Shown here: positions 39,103 through 48,493 of the stretch, piece by piece
Position numbering within the stretch: the stretch's first letter is position 1
Layout: the number at the start of each line of letters is the position of its first letter
NCBI GenBank assembly: GCA_009379925.1
Contig: WHSU01000008.1
Span: 1 to 64,000 of the forward strand
Direction of reading: 5' to 3'
DNA from: Dehalococcoidia bacterium
GTDB taxonomy: Bacteria > Chloroflexota > Dehalococcoidia > UBA2979
Length of the DNA: 64,000 nt
Translations under genes and position numbers: made by a program
The notes under the pieces: model-generated
Seen by the model: only the letters and a program-made list of their open reading frames with translations
Databases searched by the model: none
Told to the model about the DNA's origin: nothing

Positions 39103-39160
39103 GGCGAGCGCGCGCCGGCCCGCATCGCTGGTGACTCGTCGACCGCCTCTCGGCGGACGG

Positions 39161-40165
39161 CTATCCGACGAGTTGCGCGTAGATCGCGCGGCGCTTCTTC
39201 GGGTCCCGCTCGTCGACGGCCACCGGGAGGATCGTGTAGCCGGCGTCGCGCTCCGCCTCCAGCCACTCGATGCACCCTTCGACCGGGCCTGCGTAGCCCA
39301 TCTCCTGCACGCACTCCAGCGGTAGCGCGGCGTACCCCGCGGCCGAGCCTCCGGCGTCCCAGGCGCGGCGGACGGCGAGCGCTTCCTCTTCCTCTTCCAT
39401 GCCGTTGCGCGCGAAGTTCTGGAAATGCAGGTCGCCCATCCTCGCCATGTAGAAGGCAGTGTTGCGGCGCATCGCCTCGTATGCCGCGTCCGGGTCGGAC
39501 GTGACGTGCGCCCCTCCGGGCGCCCGCACCTCCATCGAGGCCGGGTCGCGCCCGGCTTCGGCCGCCATGGCGAGGAACGCGCGCACCTCCTCCGCCCACT
39601 GGCTGCGCGGCGTGCGCCCGGGCAGCAGCCCGTCCGCGATCCGCGCCGTCTGACGGACCGACGCGGGCGACATAGCGCCGATCACGATCGGGATGTGCTT
39701 CCGGGGCGGCACCAGCCCTCGGAAGGTGAAGCCGCGCTGCAGTTGGAACAGCTCGCCTTCGTAGTTGAGCGGCTCCCCGGCGATGAGGAGGTCCATGATC
39801 TCCACGTACTCGCGCAGGCGGCGCAGCGCGCGCCGGTAGGGCAGGCCGTGGAAGTCTTCGATCACCTGCGGACCGGACGTGCCGAGGCCGATCAGGATGC
39901 GACCTTCCGAGAGCAGATCCAGGGTCGCGAAATGCTGCGCGAGGGCCGCGGGGGTACGCGAAAACACGTTGACGATCGCGGAGCCGATGCGGACGCGCTC
40001 GGTCGCCTCGGCGACCACGGCCATCAGGGTAAAGAGGTCCGCGCCCCACGACTCTCCAAGCCAGACGGAGTCCACGCCCGCCTCGTCCGCCAGGCGTGCC
40101 TCCTGGCGCAACTCATCGAAGTCGATGGTCGCGCGCGAGCCGACGGCGATCGAGATGCGGCGCAT
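39161..40165 (-). CDS. LLM class (F420-dependent type) oxidoreductase
   Basis: EARLADEAGVDSVWLGESWGADLFTLMAVVAEATERVRIGSAIVNVFSRTPAALAQHFATLDLLSEGRILIGLGTSG. Confidence 0.93.
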   Translation of the reverse strand: MRRISIAVGSRATIDFDELRQEARLADEAGVDSVWLGESWGADLFTLMAVVAEATERVRIGSAIVNVFSRTPAALAQHFATLDLLSEGRILIGLGTSGPQVIEDFHGLPYRRALRRLREYVEIMDLLIAGEPLNYEGELFQLQRGFTFRGLVPPRKHIPIVIGAMSPASVRQTARIADGLLPGRTPRSQWAEEVRAFLAMAAEAGRDPASMEVRAPGGAHVTSDPDAAYEAMRRNTAFYMARMGDLHFQNFARNGMEEEEEALAVRRAWDAGGSAAGYAALPLECVQEMGYAGPVEGCIEWLEAERDAGYTILPVAVDERDPKKRRAIYAQLVG

Positions 40166-40237
40166 CGTGGTGCTTCCCCCTCGCTACGGTGGCGGCATTG
40201 TACGCACGCGCGAGGCCGGAACGGAGAGGGTGGGTAC

Positions 40238-40281
40238 CCCGCCTTCGGCCACCAGGGCAGGCAATAAAGGCCGAAGGCGGG
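40238..40281. repeat. 13-bp perfect inverted repeat with 18-nt loop
   Basis: CCCGCCTTCGGCC (40238-40250) and GGCCGAAGGCGGG (40269-40281), between divergent genes. Confidence 0.8.
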
Positions 40282-40463
40282 TAGGACGAACCTACAGGGC
40301 TCGGGCCAAAAGGTGCTGACGAGGCACTGAGGTCTTGTTGACGGTACCGGCAGTCGGTGCGCCTCGAGGTCCGTGCGGGCGACGCCGTCCTGTCCCTTGC
40401 ACCACAGGCGGTGTGCCGGTACAAGCATCGTCATCGACGCCGCGACCGAACGGCGCGGACGGC

Positions 40464-41831
40464 ATGACCACCATAGTGGTAGATCCGGGGCCCGAGTTGG
40501 CCGAGGAGTCCCTGGAGGGGTCCGCCGCCCCTGCCGGTGCGCGCTCTCGGATTCGGGGGGTGTACTGGGGCTACTGGCTCGTCGGTGCTGCCTTCCTGGC
40601 ACAGTTCGCCTCGGTCGGCGCGCAGAACTACGTCATCGGCGCGTTCTTCACGCCGATGACCGAGGAGTTGTCGTGGACCCGCTCGGAGTTCACACTCGCG
40701 CGCACGATCGGACAGTTCTTCTTCGCCTTCATCGGGCTCTACATCGGCGCGCACGTCGACCGCCACGGCGCCCGGCAGTTGATGCGCGTGGGCGTGGTGG
40801 TGATGTCGTCGGCCATGTTCGGGCTGGCGTGGGTGCAGACGCACTGGCAGTGGTGGCTGTTCAACGGCATCATGCTCACCGCCGGCGCGGCCATGATCGG
40901 CAACCTGGTCGTCAACGTGACGCTGGCGAAGTGGTTCGTCGAGCGTCGAGGGCGCGCGGCCGGCTTCGCCTCGATGGGGGTGTCGTTCGCGGGCGTGGTG
41001 CTCACGCCGCTCGCGACGGTGCTGGTGGACGCGGTCGGCTGGCGCGACGCCTGGCGGATCCTCGCGGTCGGCGCCGCTGTCATCGTGATCCCGATCAGCT
41101 TCGTGATGCGCCGCGCCCCCGAGGACCACGGGCTGAACCCGGACGGCAAGAGCGCCGCGCAGATCGCGGCCGGTGGGGGCCTTGCGGCGGCCGCGGACTT
41201 CGCCTCCTCGCTGACGCGGTCGGAGGCGCTGCGTACGCGTGCGTTCTACCTGGTGGTGCTGGCGTTCGGCCTCGGTGGCCTCTCCATCGGCATGATGCTG
41301 GTGCAGACGATCCCGTTCATGACGGACGCCGGCTACTCGCGCGGCACCGCGTCCTTGATGGTCACGGTCGCCTCGGTGCCTTCGATGGTCGCGAAGCCCG
41401 TGTGGGGCTACTTCATCGACCGGGCGGACGCGCAACGGCTCTCGGTAGTTGGTTTCATCCTGACGGCCGCCGCACTGGTGACGATTGTGGTCGGGGTACG
41501 GCTGGGACTGGACCTGCTCGCGTTCGCCGGCTTCTTTCTGCTGGGTACCGGGTGGGGCGGGTTCATCCCGCTGCAAGAGGTCGTGTGGGCCTCGTTCTTC
41601 GGCCGGCGGTACCTGGGCGCGGTGCGGAGCGCCGGCCTGCCGTTCGCGCTCACGTTGAGCGCCAGCGCACCGCTCCTGACCTCGCTCTACTTCGACCGGG
41701 TGGGGAACTACGACGGCGCCTTCCTTACGGTCGCCGCCCTGGCCATCGTCGCCGTCGTGCTGATCTCGATGGCCACACCACCGACGCGCTCCGCGCGGGC
41801 CGGAACTGACAGCCTTGTCAGTAACCCGTAG
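40464..41831 (+). CDS. MFS transporter
   Basis: Multiple TM segments; YWLVGAAFLAQFASVGAQNYVIGAFFTPMTEELSWTRSEFTLARTIGQFFFAFIGLYIGAHVDRHGAR; WFVERRGRAAGFASMGVSFAGVVLTPL. Confidence 0.92.
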   Translation: MTTIVVDPGPELAEESLEGSAAPAGARSRIRGVYWGYWLVGAAFLAQFASVGAQNYVIGAFFTPMTEELSWTRSEFTLARTIGQFFFAFIGLYIGAHVDRHGARQLMRVGVVVMSSAMFGLAWVQTHWQWWLFNGIMLTAGAAMIGNLVVNVTLAKWFVERRGRAAGFASMGVSFAGVVLTPLATVLVDAVGWRDAWRILAVGAAVIVIPISFVMRRAPEDHGLNPDGKSAAQIAAGGGLAAAADFASSLTRSEALRTRAFYLVVLAFGLGGLSIGMMLVQTIPFMTDAGYSRGTASLMVTVASVPSMVAKPVWGYFIDRADAQRLSVVGFILTAAALVTIVVGVRLGLDLLAFAGFFLLGTGWGGFIPLQEVVWASFFGRRYLGAVRSAGLPFALTLSASAPLLTSLYFDRVGNYDGAFLTVAALAIVAVVLISMATPPTRSARAGTDSLVSNP

Positions 41832-41874
41832 ATTCAAAGGTGGGCGAGTCCCCGCCTGACCACGAAAGAGACTG

Positions 41875-43539
41875 ATGCGACAGGCGCTCAGGCACGCTCG
41901 AGTGGTCGGCGGTGCGGCGGTGCTCGCCTTGAGCACGGTCGTCGGGTGCGACCTGCCCACAGCCGAATCGCCGACCGGGTCGCCCGAGGGGCAGCCGGCG
42001 GTGCTCTCCACCTCGACGCCCGGCGAGACCGCCACCGTGGCCTCACCGACGCCGACGCCAACCGCGACACCGACGGGCGCACCCACACCCACGGCGCCCA
42101 CGTTCACGGAGACCGGCGACTGGTCGCAGGCGAACGGCGGCCTGGCGAACACCCGTGCCCGCGACAGCGCCATCACGTCGGAGACGGTGCAAGACCTGGC
42201 GCCGGTCTGGGCCTTCGACCTCAACGGTCAGGGCCCCTACGGCGCCGCCGCGGGCGCGCCGATCGTGGCCGGCGACACGGTGTACGTCGAGGACCTGGGA
42301 AGCAACCTCTACGCCGTCGACCTTGCTACGGGCGAGCAGCGGTGGCAGTACGCCGGCGGACCGCCCACAGCCGGCCCGGTTGGCCCGACGTACGCGGACG
42401 GACGGGTGTTCATCGCCACGGGGCTAGGCGGCGTACACGCGGTGGATGCGTCCACAGGAGAGCCGATCTGGGCGGTTGCGCTGGAGACGGACGGGTTTCA
42501 ACCGCTGGCCTTCGAGGACACCGTGTTCATCGGGACCGGGAACTTCGCTCACGTCGGCGGCCACAGCGGCTACGCCCACGCCCTCGATGCGGCCACGGGC
42601 GAGAGCCGCTGGTCGTTTCAGGTCGTGGAAGAGGGCTTCTGGGGTGACCCGGCATTGAACAGCGGGGGAGGCATCTGGTACCCGCCCGGCATCGATGAGG
42701 ACCGGGGCCTCGCCTACTTCGGCACGGGGAACGCCGGGCCGTACCCCGGGACCATCGAGTACCCGAACGCGGAGAGCCGCCCCGGTCCCAACCTGTACAC
42801 CAGCTCCGTGGTGGCCCTCGACCTCGAGGACGGCTCGCTCGCGTGGTACCACCAGGCGGTCGAGCGTGGACTCTTCGACCACGACTTCCAGACGTCGCCG
42901 ATCCTGGTGGACGCGGACGTGGAGGGCGAGGAACGTGCGCTACTCGTCGGCTCAGGCAAGCTCGGGCGGGTGATCGCGCTCCGCCGTGACACCAACGAGG
43001 TGATCTGGGACACCGAGGTGGGCGTCCACGAGAACGACGACCTGGAGGCCATCCCGCTGGCGGAGACGGTGAAGGTGTTCCCCGGCATCTTCGGCGGCGT
43101 CGAGACCCCGATGAGCGTGGCGGGCGGGCGTGTCTTCGTCCCGGTGGTCAATCTGGGCACGGTCCACACGGCGACCGGGCACGGGGCCATCGACGGGTCG
43201 GGCGCGCTGCTCAGCGCCAACAACAGCACGAACCTGGGCGAAGCGACGGGTGAACTCGTCGCGTTGGACCTGGCGACGGGCGAGCCGCTGTGGCGGCAGG
43301 AACTCGACTCCCCGCTCTTCGGCGGAGCGACGGCCGTGGGCGACCTGGTCTTCACCGCGACGTACAGCGGGACCATCGTGGCGTACCGGCAGGACACGGG
43401 CGAGGAAGTGTGGCGCCATGACACCGGCGGTGGGATCAACGCCTGGCCGGCGGTGCAGGACGACCGCATCCTCTGGCCGGTGGGCCTCGGCCCTCAGCCG
43501 CAGCTGATCGCCTTCGGACTCGGCGGCGGCACACACTAG
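41875..43539 (+). CDS. Lipoprotein with PQQ-binding-like beta-propeller repeats
   Basis: Lipobox-like VVGCDLP, Thr/Pro-rich linker, repeated blade motifs (LYAVDLATGEQRWQYAGG, VHAVDASTGEPIWAVAL, LVALDLATGEPLWRQEL). Confidence 0.88.
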   Translation: MRQALRHARVVGGAAVLALSTVVGCDLPTAESPTGSPEGQPAVLSTSTPGETATVASPTPTPTATPTGAPTPTAPTFTETGDWSQANGGLANTRARDSAITSETVQDLAPVWAFDLNGQGPYGAAAGAPIVAGDTVYVEDLGSNLYAVDLATGEQRWQYAGGPPTAGPVGPTYADGRVFIATGLGGVHAVDASTGEPIWAVALETDGFQPLAFEDTVFIGTGNFAHVGGHSGYAHALDAATGESRWSFQVVEEGFWGDPALNSGGGIWYPPGIDEDRGLAYFGTGNAGPYPGTIEYPNAESRPGPNLYTSSVVALDLEDGSLAWYHQAVERGLFDHDFQTSPILVDADVEGEERALLVGSGKLGRVIALRRDTNEVIWDTEVGVHENDDLEAIPLAETVKVFPGIFGGVETPMSVAGGRVFVPVVNLGTVHTATGHGAIDGSGALLSANNSTNLGEATGELVALDLATGEPLWRQELDSPLFGGATAVGDLVFTATYSGTIVAYRQDTGEEVWRHDTGGGINAWPAVQDDRILWPVGLGPQPQLIAFGLGGGTH

Positions 43540-43658
43540 AGCAGCGCAGCACAGCCAACGAGGCGTGCGCGAGACTGTGTAGAGCGGCGACAGCTGCAAG
43601 CGGTTCGTCGGCGGCGCCCCGGTGCGCGTGACACATATGAGATACATACGACTCTACG

Positions 43659-45305
43659 TTGGCGGTGTGGGAGTTCATCGGGTGCCACGCGAGACGGCGG
43701 CGGGTAGACCTTGCCGGCCTGCTCTGGCCCGCCGTGGCCACGGCGGGCTTCGGGCTCGTCGCCTGGCTGTTGGCATCGGCGCCCGCGGCGGGTGAGGCGC
43801 CCACCAGGGTACGGATCGACGCGGGCAGCGACGTGCGGGCCATTGTGGCCGCTCATCCACCGGGGACGACGTTCGTCCTCGGCGCGGGGATACACCGGCT
43901 GCAGTCCGTGGTCCCGCGGGACGGCGATACGTTCGAAGGCGAGCCGGGCGCGACCATGCGCGGGTCCCGGGTGCTCGATGCCTTCGAGCCGGCGGGCCGG
44001 CTCTGGATTGCGCGCGGACAGACACAGCAGGCCAACAACACGGGTCTGTGCCGCCCCTGGGGACCAGACGAGCCTCCGGTGCTGTGCACCTATCCGGAGC
44101 AACTCTTCATCGACGGCCAACGACTGACGCCGGTCGACGCGCCGCGGGCGGTCGATGCCCTGAGCTACCACTTCGACTACGAGCGGGACGCGATCTACAT
44201 CGGTGTCGACCCCGCGGGCCGGCTGGTGGAGACGAGCGTCACCGAGCGCGCCTTCAGCGGTACGGCACGCGATGTCACCATCCGCGGCCTGGTCATCGAG
44301 CACTACGCCAACCGCTCGCAGACCGGCGCCGTCCACGGCGCGAAGAGCGCCGGATGGACCGTCGAGGCGAACGAGATCCGGCTGAACCACGGGCACGGCA
44401 TCCGCACCGGGCCGGGGATGGTGGTGCGCGGCAACCGTGTCCATCACCAGGGCCAGTTGGGCATCGGCGGCGCCGGCGACGGCGTCCTGGTGGCCGGCAA
44501 CGAGATCGCCTTCAACAACCAGGCGGGCTTCGCGCCCGGATGGGAAGCGGGCGGCACGAAGTTCGTCAAGAGCGATGGGCTGGTCGTGCGGGACAACTGG
44601 GTGCATCGCAACGTCGGCCGCGGCATCTGGACGGACATCGACGTCATCAACGCTCGCATCGAGGGCAACGTCGTGGAGTGGAACACGTCCGCCGGGATCG
44701 TCCACGAGATCAGCTACCGGGCGACCATCCGCGGCAACGTCTCTCGCTTCAACGGCATCGAGCGTGATGAGTGGCTGTGGGGCGCGCAGATCCTGGTGCA
44801 GAACGGCCGCGACGTCGTCGTGAGCCGCAACCTCGCCGTCGTGCACGAGGACGGCGGCGACGGCATCGCGATCATCAACCAGGACCGAGGTGACGGCGAG
44901 TACGGGCCGCGTGCCTCCGCGAACGTCACCGTGTCCGGGAACACCGTCGTCCACCTCGGGTCTGTGGGGCACTCGGGGGTGGTCGACGACGTGGGGCCAC
45001 TTGACCCCGCGTGCGGCGAGGCGGCGGGTAACCGCTTCGAGGACAACGCTTACTTCCTCGGACACCGGTCCGGCCGAAGGTGGGAGTGGTGTGGCGCCCG
45101 GACGTGGCTGGAGATGCAGGCCCTAGGCCTGGAGGCGAACGGGCGTATCCGCGCCGGCTCCACCGCCGGCATCCGCATCGTCGGCGCCGCCTGTTGCTCT
45201 GACCGCGATTGGCCGATGCTGCTCGCCCTGCACCACACGATGCCCGGCGTCAGGTCCTTCGAGGGCGGCGGCGCGGGCGTGTTGGTAGGCGGGGAACCAG
45301 ACTGA
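43659..45305 (+). CDS. Right-handed parallel beta-helix repeat protein with N-terminal membrane segment
   Basis: VTIRGLVIEHYANRSQTGAVHG...WTVEANEIRLNHGHGIRTGPGMVVRGNRVHHQGQLGIGGAG...RGIWTDIDVINARIEGNVVEWNTSAGI; start codon uncertain (TTG 43659 or GTG 43665). Confidence 0.85.
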   Translation: MAVWEFIGCHARRRRVDLAGLLWPAVATAGFGLVAWLLASAPAAGEAPTRVRIDAGSDVRAIVAAHPPGTTFVLGAGIHRLQSVVPRDGDTFEGEPGATMRGSRVLDAFEPAGRLWIARGQTQQANNTGLCRPWGPDEPPVLCTYPEQLFIDGQRLTPVDAPRAVDALSYHFDYERDAIYIGVDPAGRLVETSVTERAFSGTARDVTIRGLVIEHYANRSQTGAVHGAKSAGWTVEANEIRLNHGHGIRTGPGMVVRGNRVHHQGQLGIGGAGDGVLVAGNEIAFNNQAGFAPGWEAGGTKFVKSDGLVVRDNWVHRNVGRGIWTDIDVINARIEGNVVEWNTSAGIVHEISYRATIRGNVSRFNGIERDEWLWGAQILVQNGRDVVVSRNLAVVHEDGGDGIAIINQDRGDGEYGPRASANVTVSGNTVVHLGSVGHSGVVDDVGPLDPACGEAAGNRFEDNAYFLGHRSGRRWEWCGARTWLEMQALGLEANGRIRAGSTAGIRIVGAACCSDRDWPMLLALHHTMPGVRSFEGGGAGVLVGGEPD

Positions 45306-45320
45306 GCGCGCTGCGTAAGT

Positions 45321-45791
45321 CTACCCACGAACGATCCGCGCGACCGTGGCCTCGGTGAGCCCAGCGAGGTCGGCGGGCGCCAGCACGATCTCCAATCCGC
45401 GCCGGCCGCCGCTGACGTAGACGGTCGCGTATCGACTGGCCGAGTCGTCGAGGGCAGTGGGGAGCCGTCGCTTCTGGCCCAGTGGGCTGATGCCGCCCAC
45501 CACGTAGCCGGTGGCCCGCTGCGCCTCGGCCGGGCCGGCCATTTCGGCCTTGCGGGCGCCCAGCGTGGCGGCGAGCGCCTTCAGGTCGAGCCGTTCGGCG
45601 ACGGGGACGATGGCCACGGCGAGCCGTCCGGTATCCAACTTCGCGACGAGTGTCTTGAACACCCGCTCGGCGGGGACACCAAGCATCGATGCGGCCTCCG
45701 CGCCGTAGGCGGCGGCTGCCGGGTCGTGCTCGTACTGCACCACCTCGAACGGGATGCCGGCGCGCCGGGCTGCCTCGACTGCCGGCGTCAT
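45321..45791 (-). CDS. ybaK: YbaK/EbsC-type Cys-tRNA(Pro) deacylase
   Basis: AAEAASMLGVPAERVFKTLVAKLDTGRLAVAIVPVAERLDLKALAATLGARKAEMA, GYVVGGISPLGQKRRLPTALDDSA. Confidence 0.93.
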   Translation of the reverse strand: MTPAVEAARRAGIPFEVVQYEHDPAAAAYGAEAASMLGVPAERVFKTLVAKLDTGRLAVAIVPVAERLDLKALAATLGARKAEMAGPAEAQRATGYVVGGISPLGQKRRLPTALDDSASRYATVYVSGGRRGLEIVLAPADLAGLTEATVARIVRG

Positions 45792-45847
45792 ACGCCTCCT
45801 CGAGGGCCGTCCGGCCGTCCTGGACGCCGACCCCCGCAGTCTAGTGG

Positions 45848-46270
45848 CTAGCGCCAGCGCACGATGCTCCACTCCTCCGAGATGCGCCCGTCCTGCAGAC
45901 AGTGAAGCAGCACGGCGTCGGCGTACATCTGGCGTCCGGTAGCGGCGTGGCCCTGGAACCGGTCCGTGTGCTTGCCCCGGAAGGTCACGTGCGTCACCAC
46001 GCGGCCGCCGATGGCCTCCATGTGCCGGATGTCCACCTCCGGCTGGGAGAAGCCATCGAAGACGACTTCCCCGAACGGCGCCGCGGTGTCGCCGCCGCAG
46101 GCCTGGCGCGCCGGTCCATACTGACGGAAGTCCGGCGCGTAGAACTCCGGGTCGAGTACGCCTCGCTCGCCTGCCACGCCACGGGCCAGCCGGCGCGAGA
46201 GCGCCCGGCGGACAACATCGATATTGCGCGCGGTCTCGGTCTGTGCTTCGCGTTCCACCAGGTTCGTCAT
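45848..46270 (-). CDS. SnoaL-like/ester cyclase family (NTF2 fold) protein
   Basis: FYAPDFRQYGPARQACGG, VDIRHMEAIGGRVVTHVTFRGKHTDRFQGHAATGRQMYADAVLLHCLQDGRISEEWSIVR. Confidence 0.7.
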   Translation of the reverse strand: MTNLVEREAQTETARNIDVVRRALSRRLARGVAGERGVLDPEFYAPDFRQYGPARQACGGDTAAPFGEVVFDGFSQPEVDIRHMEAIGGRVVTHVTFRGKHTDRFQGHAATGRQMYADAVLLHCLQDGRISEEWSIVRWR

Positions 46271-46411
46271 GGCCGTCTCCGTCTCGCTCCCATCGAATGC
46301 ACTGGCTTTCCACTGAGGAGAGCATCCGGCAGACAGGCGAGGGGGTCGTCGGCAGGCGGTACCTAAGTTGCCTACCCACGCTGCCTAGATCGCACAGGTC
46401 ACAAAAAAGAG

Positions 46412-46441
46412 CGACGGCCGGGGAGCGCTCCCCGGCCGTCG
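46412..46441 (-). terminator. Rho-independent terminator for the thiamine operon (minus strand)
   Basis: Perfect palindrome CGACGGCCGGGGAGCGCTCCCCGGCCGTCG followed on the minus strand by TCTTTTTTGT (plus-strand A-run 46403-46408). Confidence 0.85.
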
Positions 46442-46454
46442 ACAGGTAAAGGGT

Positions 46455-46485
46455 GCCCCGGTCCTGGCTGCCGTCGGACCGGGGC
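46455..46485 (-). terminator. Second hairpin immediately upstream of the terminator
   Basis: Perfect 10-bp stem GCCCCGGTCC - 11 nt - GGACCGGGGC between stop 46540 and the U-tract hairpin. Confidence 0.5.
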
Positions 46486-46539
46486 GGTGCAAGGGGTCCA
46501 GTCCTTGCATCACTTTCATTGCCCCGGACGGCGCGGATG

Positions 46540-47685
46540 TTACGCCGGTCCCGAAGAATCTCCGGATTGCAGCAACTCGGCGCCGACGCCCTCGAGCGCC
46601 ACCGAGGCGGAGGCGCCCGCGTTCTGGGTGAGCGCGTTGGCGTCACGCCAGCACCGGCCCAGATCGCTGGAGGCGAACAGGGCGCTGGTCCCGGCGGCCT
46701 CGTACAGGAGCTGTGCCGCTCGTGCCCCAGAGCTGGCCGCATGCACGGAGGCCAGTCGAGTCCGTGCGCGTGCCTCGGCGGTTAGTGCCCGTCCCTCGAC
46801 GACAGCATCCCAAGAAGCGTGTGCGGCTTCGTAGAAGAATGCGCGGGCTGCGCCAACGAGCGCCTCCGCCTCGGCGTAGCGGATGCGGGCATCCGGCCGT
46901 TCCGCGAGCAACGCCTCGCTGCCCTTCGGGCGCTTGGTACGCGCCAGCGCGCGGAACGCCTCCAGCGTGTGGCCCGCAATCCCCAGGGCGACCGCACCGA
47001 AGGCGAGTGCGGCGTTCAGGTCGAAGGGGAACCGGTACAGCGGCCCCGGCTCGCGGGCGGGTTCATCGAACAGCGTGAACGTGCGGTCATCCGGGACGAA
47101 GCAACCGTCCACCGTGAAGTCGTGGCTCCCGGTCGCGCGCAGTCCCGACACGTCCCACGCCTCGATGACGTGGACGGCGTCGCGCGGGACCGCGAAGGCG
47201 CGCACCCGAGGCGGGTCGCGGCCATCCTCCACCACGCAAGTAGCCGTGAACCACGTCGCGTGCGGCGCGCCGCTGGCGAAACGCCAGCGCCCCTGCACCT
47301 CGATGCCGCCGTCGACGGGCCGTCCTCGGCCGGTGGGTGCTCCGCTGCCGGCCACGACCGCCTCTCGGGGTCCGAACACCTCGCGCGCCGTGTGTTCCGG
47401 CAGGAAGCCGGCGAAGAGCCCCGCACCGCCGCCGATCATGACCGTCCAGCCGGCAGCGCCGTCCAACCGCGACACTGCTTCGTAGACCTCCAGGGTGTAG
47501 GGGATCGACAGTTCGTCGTCGCCCATCGAGCGGGGCATCCAGAGCCGGAGCAGCCGCTCGTCGTGCATCGCCTCGATGACCTCCGGGACGATGCGGCCCA
47601 GGCGCTCTGACTCGGCCGCGGTCTCGCGCACCAGCGGCGCGATGCGTTCCACGGCCGCCAGAACCTGTTCGCGTGAGCGGTTCAT
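46540..47685 (-). CDS. Acyl-CoA-dehydrogenase-fold flavin-dependent monooxygenase-like protein (group D, HsaA/DszC-like)
   Basis: LLRLWMPRSMGDDELSIPYTLEVYEAVSRLDGAAGWTVMIGGGAGLFAGFLP, IEVQGRWRFASGAPHATWF, VSGLRATGSHDFTVDGCFVP; start overlaps the ATPase stop by 4 nt. Confidence 0.85.
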   Translation of the reverse strand: MNRSREQVLAAVERIAPLVRETAAESERLGRIVPEVIEAMHDERLLRLWMPRSMGDDELSIPYTLEVYEAVSRLDGAAGWTVMIGGGAGLFAGFLPEHTAREVFGPREAVVAGSGAPTGRGRPVDGGIEVQGRWRFASGAPHATWFTATCVVEDGRDPPRVRAFAVPRDAVHVIEAWDVSGLRATGSHDFTVDGCFVPDDRTFTLFDEPAREPGPLYRFPFDLNAALAFGAVALGIAGHTLEAFRALARTKRPKGSEALLAERPDARIRYAEAEALVGAARAFFYEAAHASWDAVVEGRALTAEARARTRLASVHAASSGARAAQLLYEAAGTSALFASSDLGRCWRDANALTQNAGASASVALEGVGAELLQSGDSSGPA

Positions 47686-48488
47686 GGCGCACTCCGCTGG
47701 CCGGAGGGGACGGCGCGCGGCTCCTCTGGGGGCGTGACGCCTTCCAGCGCATCGAGGACGCGCGCCTTCAGTTCGACAAACGCCGGCGTGGTCGTGTCGC
47801 GCGCCGTCCGCGGCCGTGGGAGCGGCACATCGATGGTCGCGACGAGGCGCCCTGGACGCCGCGAGAGGATGTAGACAACGTCCGCCAGCACGAGCGCCTC
47901 CTCGATGTCGTGGGTGACGAGCATCACCGTGCGGCCATCGCGCCGCCAGACCTCCTGTAGCCACGCGTGCATCTCGCGGCGCGTGATGGCGTCCAGCGCG
48001 CCGAATGGCTCATCGAGCAGCAACACCGGGCGCGGCATCAGGAACGTGCGCAGCAGCGCGAGGCGCTGTCGCATCCCACCGGAGAGCTGGGAGGGCCACG
48101 CCTGCTCGAAGCCGGACAGCCCGAAGCGCTCCATCAGCACCTCGGCGCGCTCGTGCGCCTCGGCTCGGGGTACGCCGGCGATCTCCGCGCCCAGCGTGGC
48201 GTTCGCCAGCACGCGCCGCCACGGCAGCAGCAGGTCACGCTGCGGCATGAAGCTCACGCCGCCCGGTTCGCCGATGACCTCGTGCCCGTCCACCGCGGCC
48301 CGGCCTTCCGAAGGACGGAGCAGGCCCGCGAGCACGCGCAACAGCGTGCTCTTGCCAGAGCCGGACGGCCCCACGACCGCGGCGAACCTGCCCTGGGGCA
48401 CCTCAAGCGACAGCCCGTCGAGGGCGAGCACGGGCGGCGCCCCCGCGAAGCGGTGGGTGAGGTGCTGGACGCTGATGCCGGCGGTCAT
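47682..48488 (-). CDS. thiZ: ABC transporter ATP-binding protein (ThiZ-like)
   Basis: VVGPSGSGKSTLLRVLAGLL (Walker A), QLSGGMRQRLALLRTFLMPRPVLLLDEPFGALD (signature and Walker B), LVTHDIEEAL; operon context with TPP riboswitch. Confidence 0.85.
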   Translation of the reverse strand: MTAGISVQHLTHRFAGAPPVLALDGLSLEVPQGRFAAVVGPSGSGKSTLLRVLAGLLRPSEGRAAVDGHEVIGEPGGVSFMPQRDLLLPWRRVLANATLGAEIAGVPRAEAHERAEVLMERFGLSGFEQAWPSQLSGGMRQRLALLRTFLMPRPVLLLDEPFGALDAITRREMHAWLQEVWRRDGRTVMLVTHDIEEALVLADVVYILSRRPGRLVATIDVPLPRPRTARDTTTPAFVELKARVLDALEGVTPPEEPRAVPSGQRSAP

Positions 48489-48493
48489 CGTGG

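Noticed and set aside
41806-41821. CTGACA-gcct-TGTCAG hairpin as MFS gene terminator
   Set aside because: It lies inside the coding end before the stop and lacks a U-tract.
45321-46742. 473-aa minus-strand ORF including YbaK
   Set aside because: The true gene starts at MTPAVEAARR (45791); the rest reads through another gene in the wrong frame.
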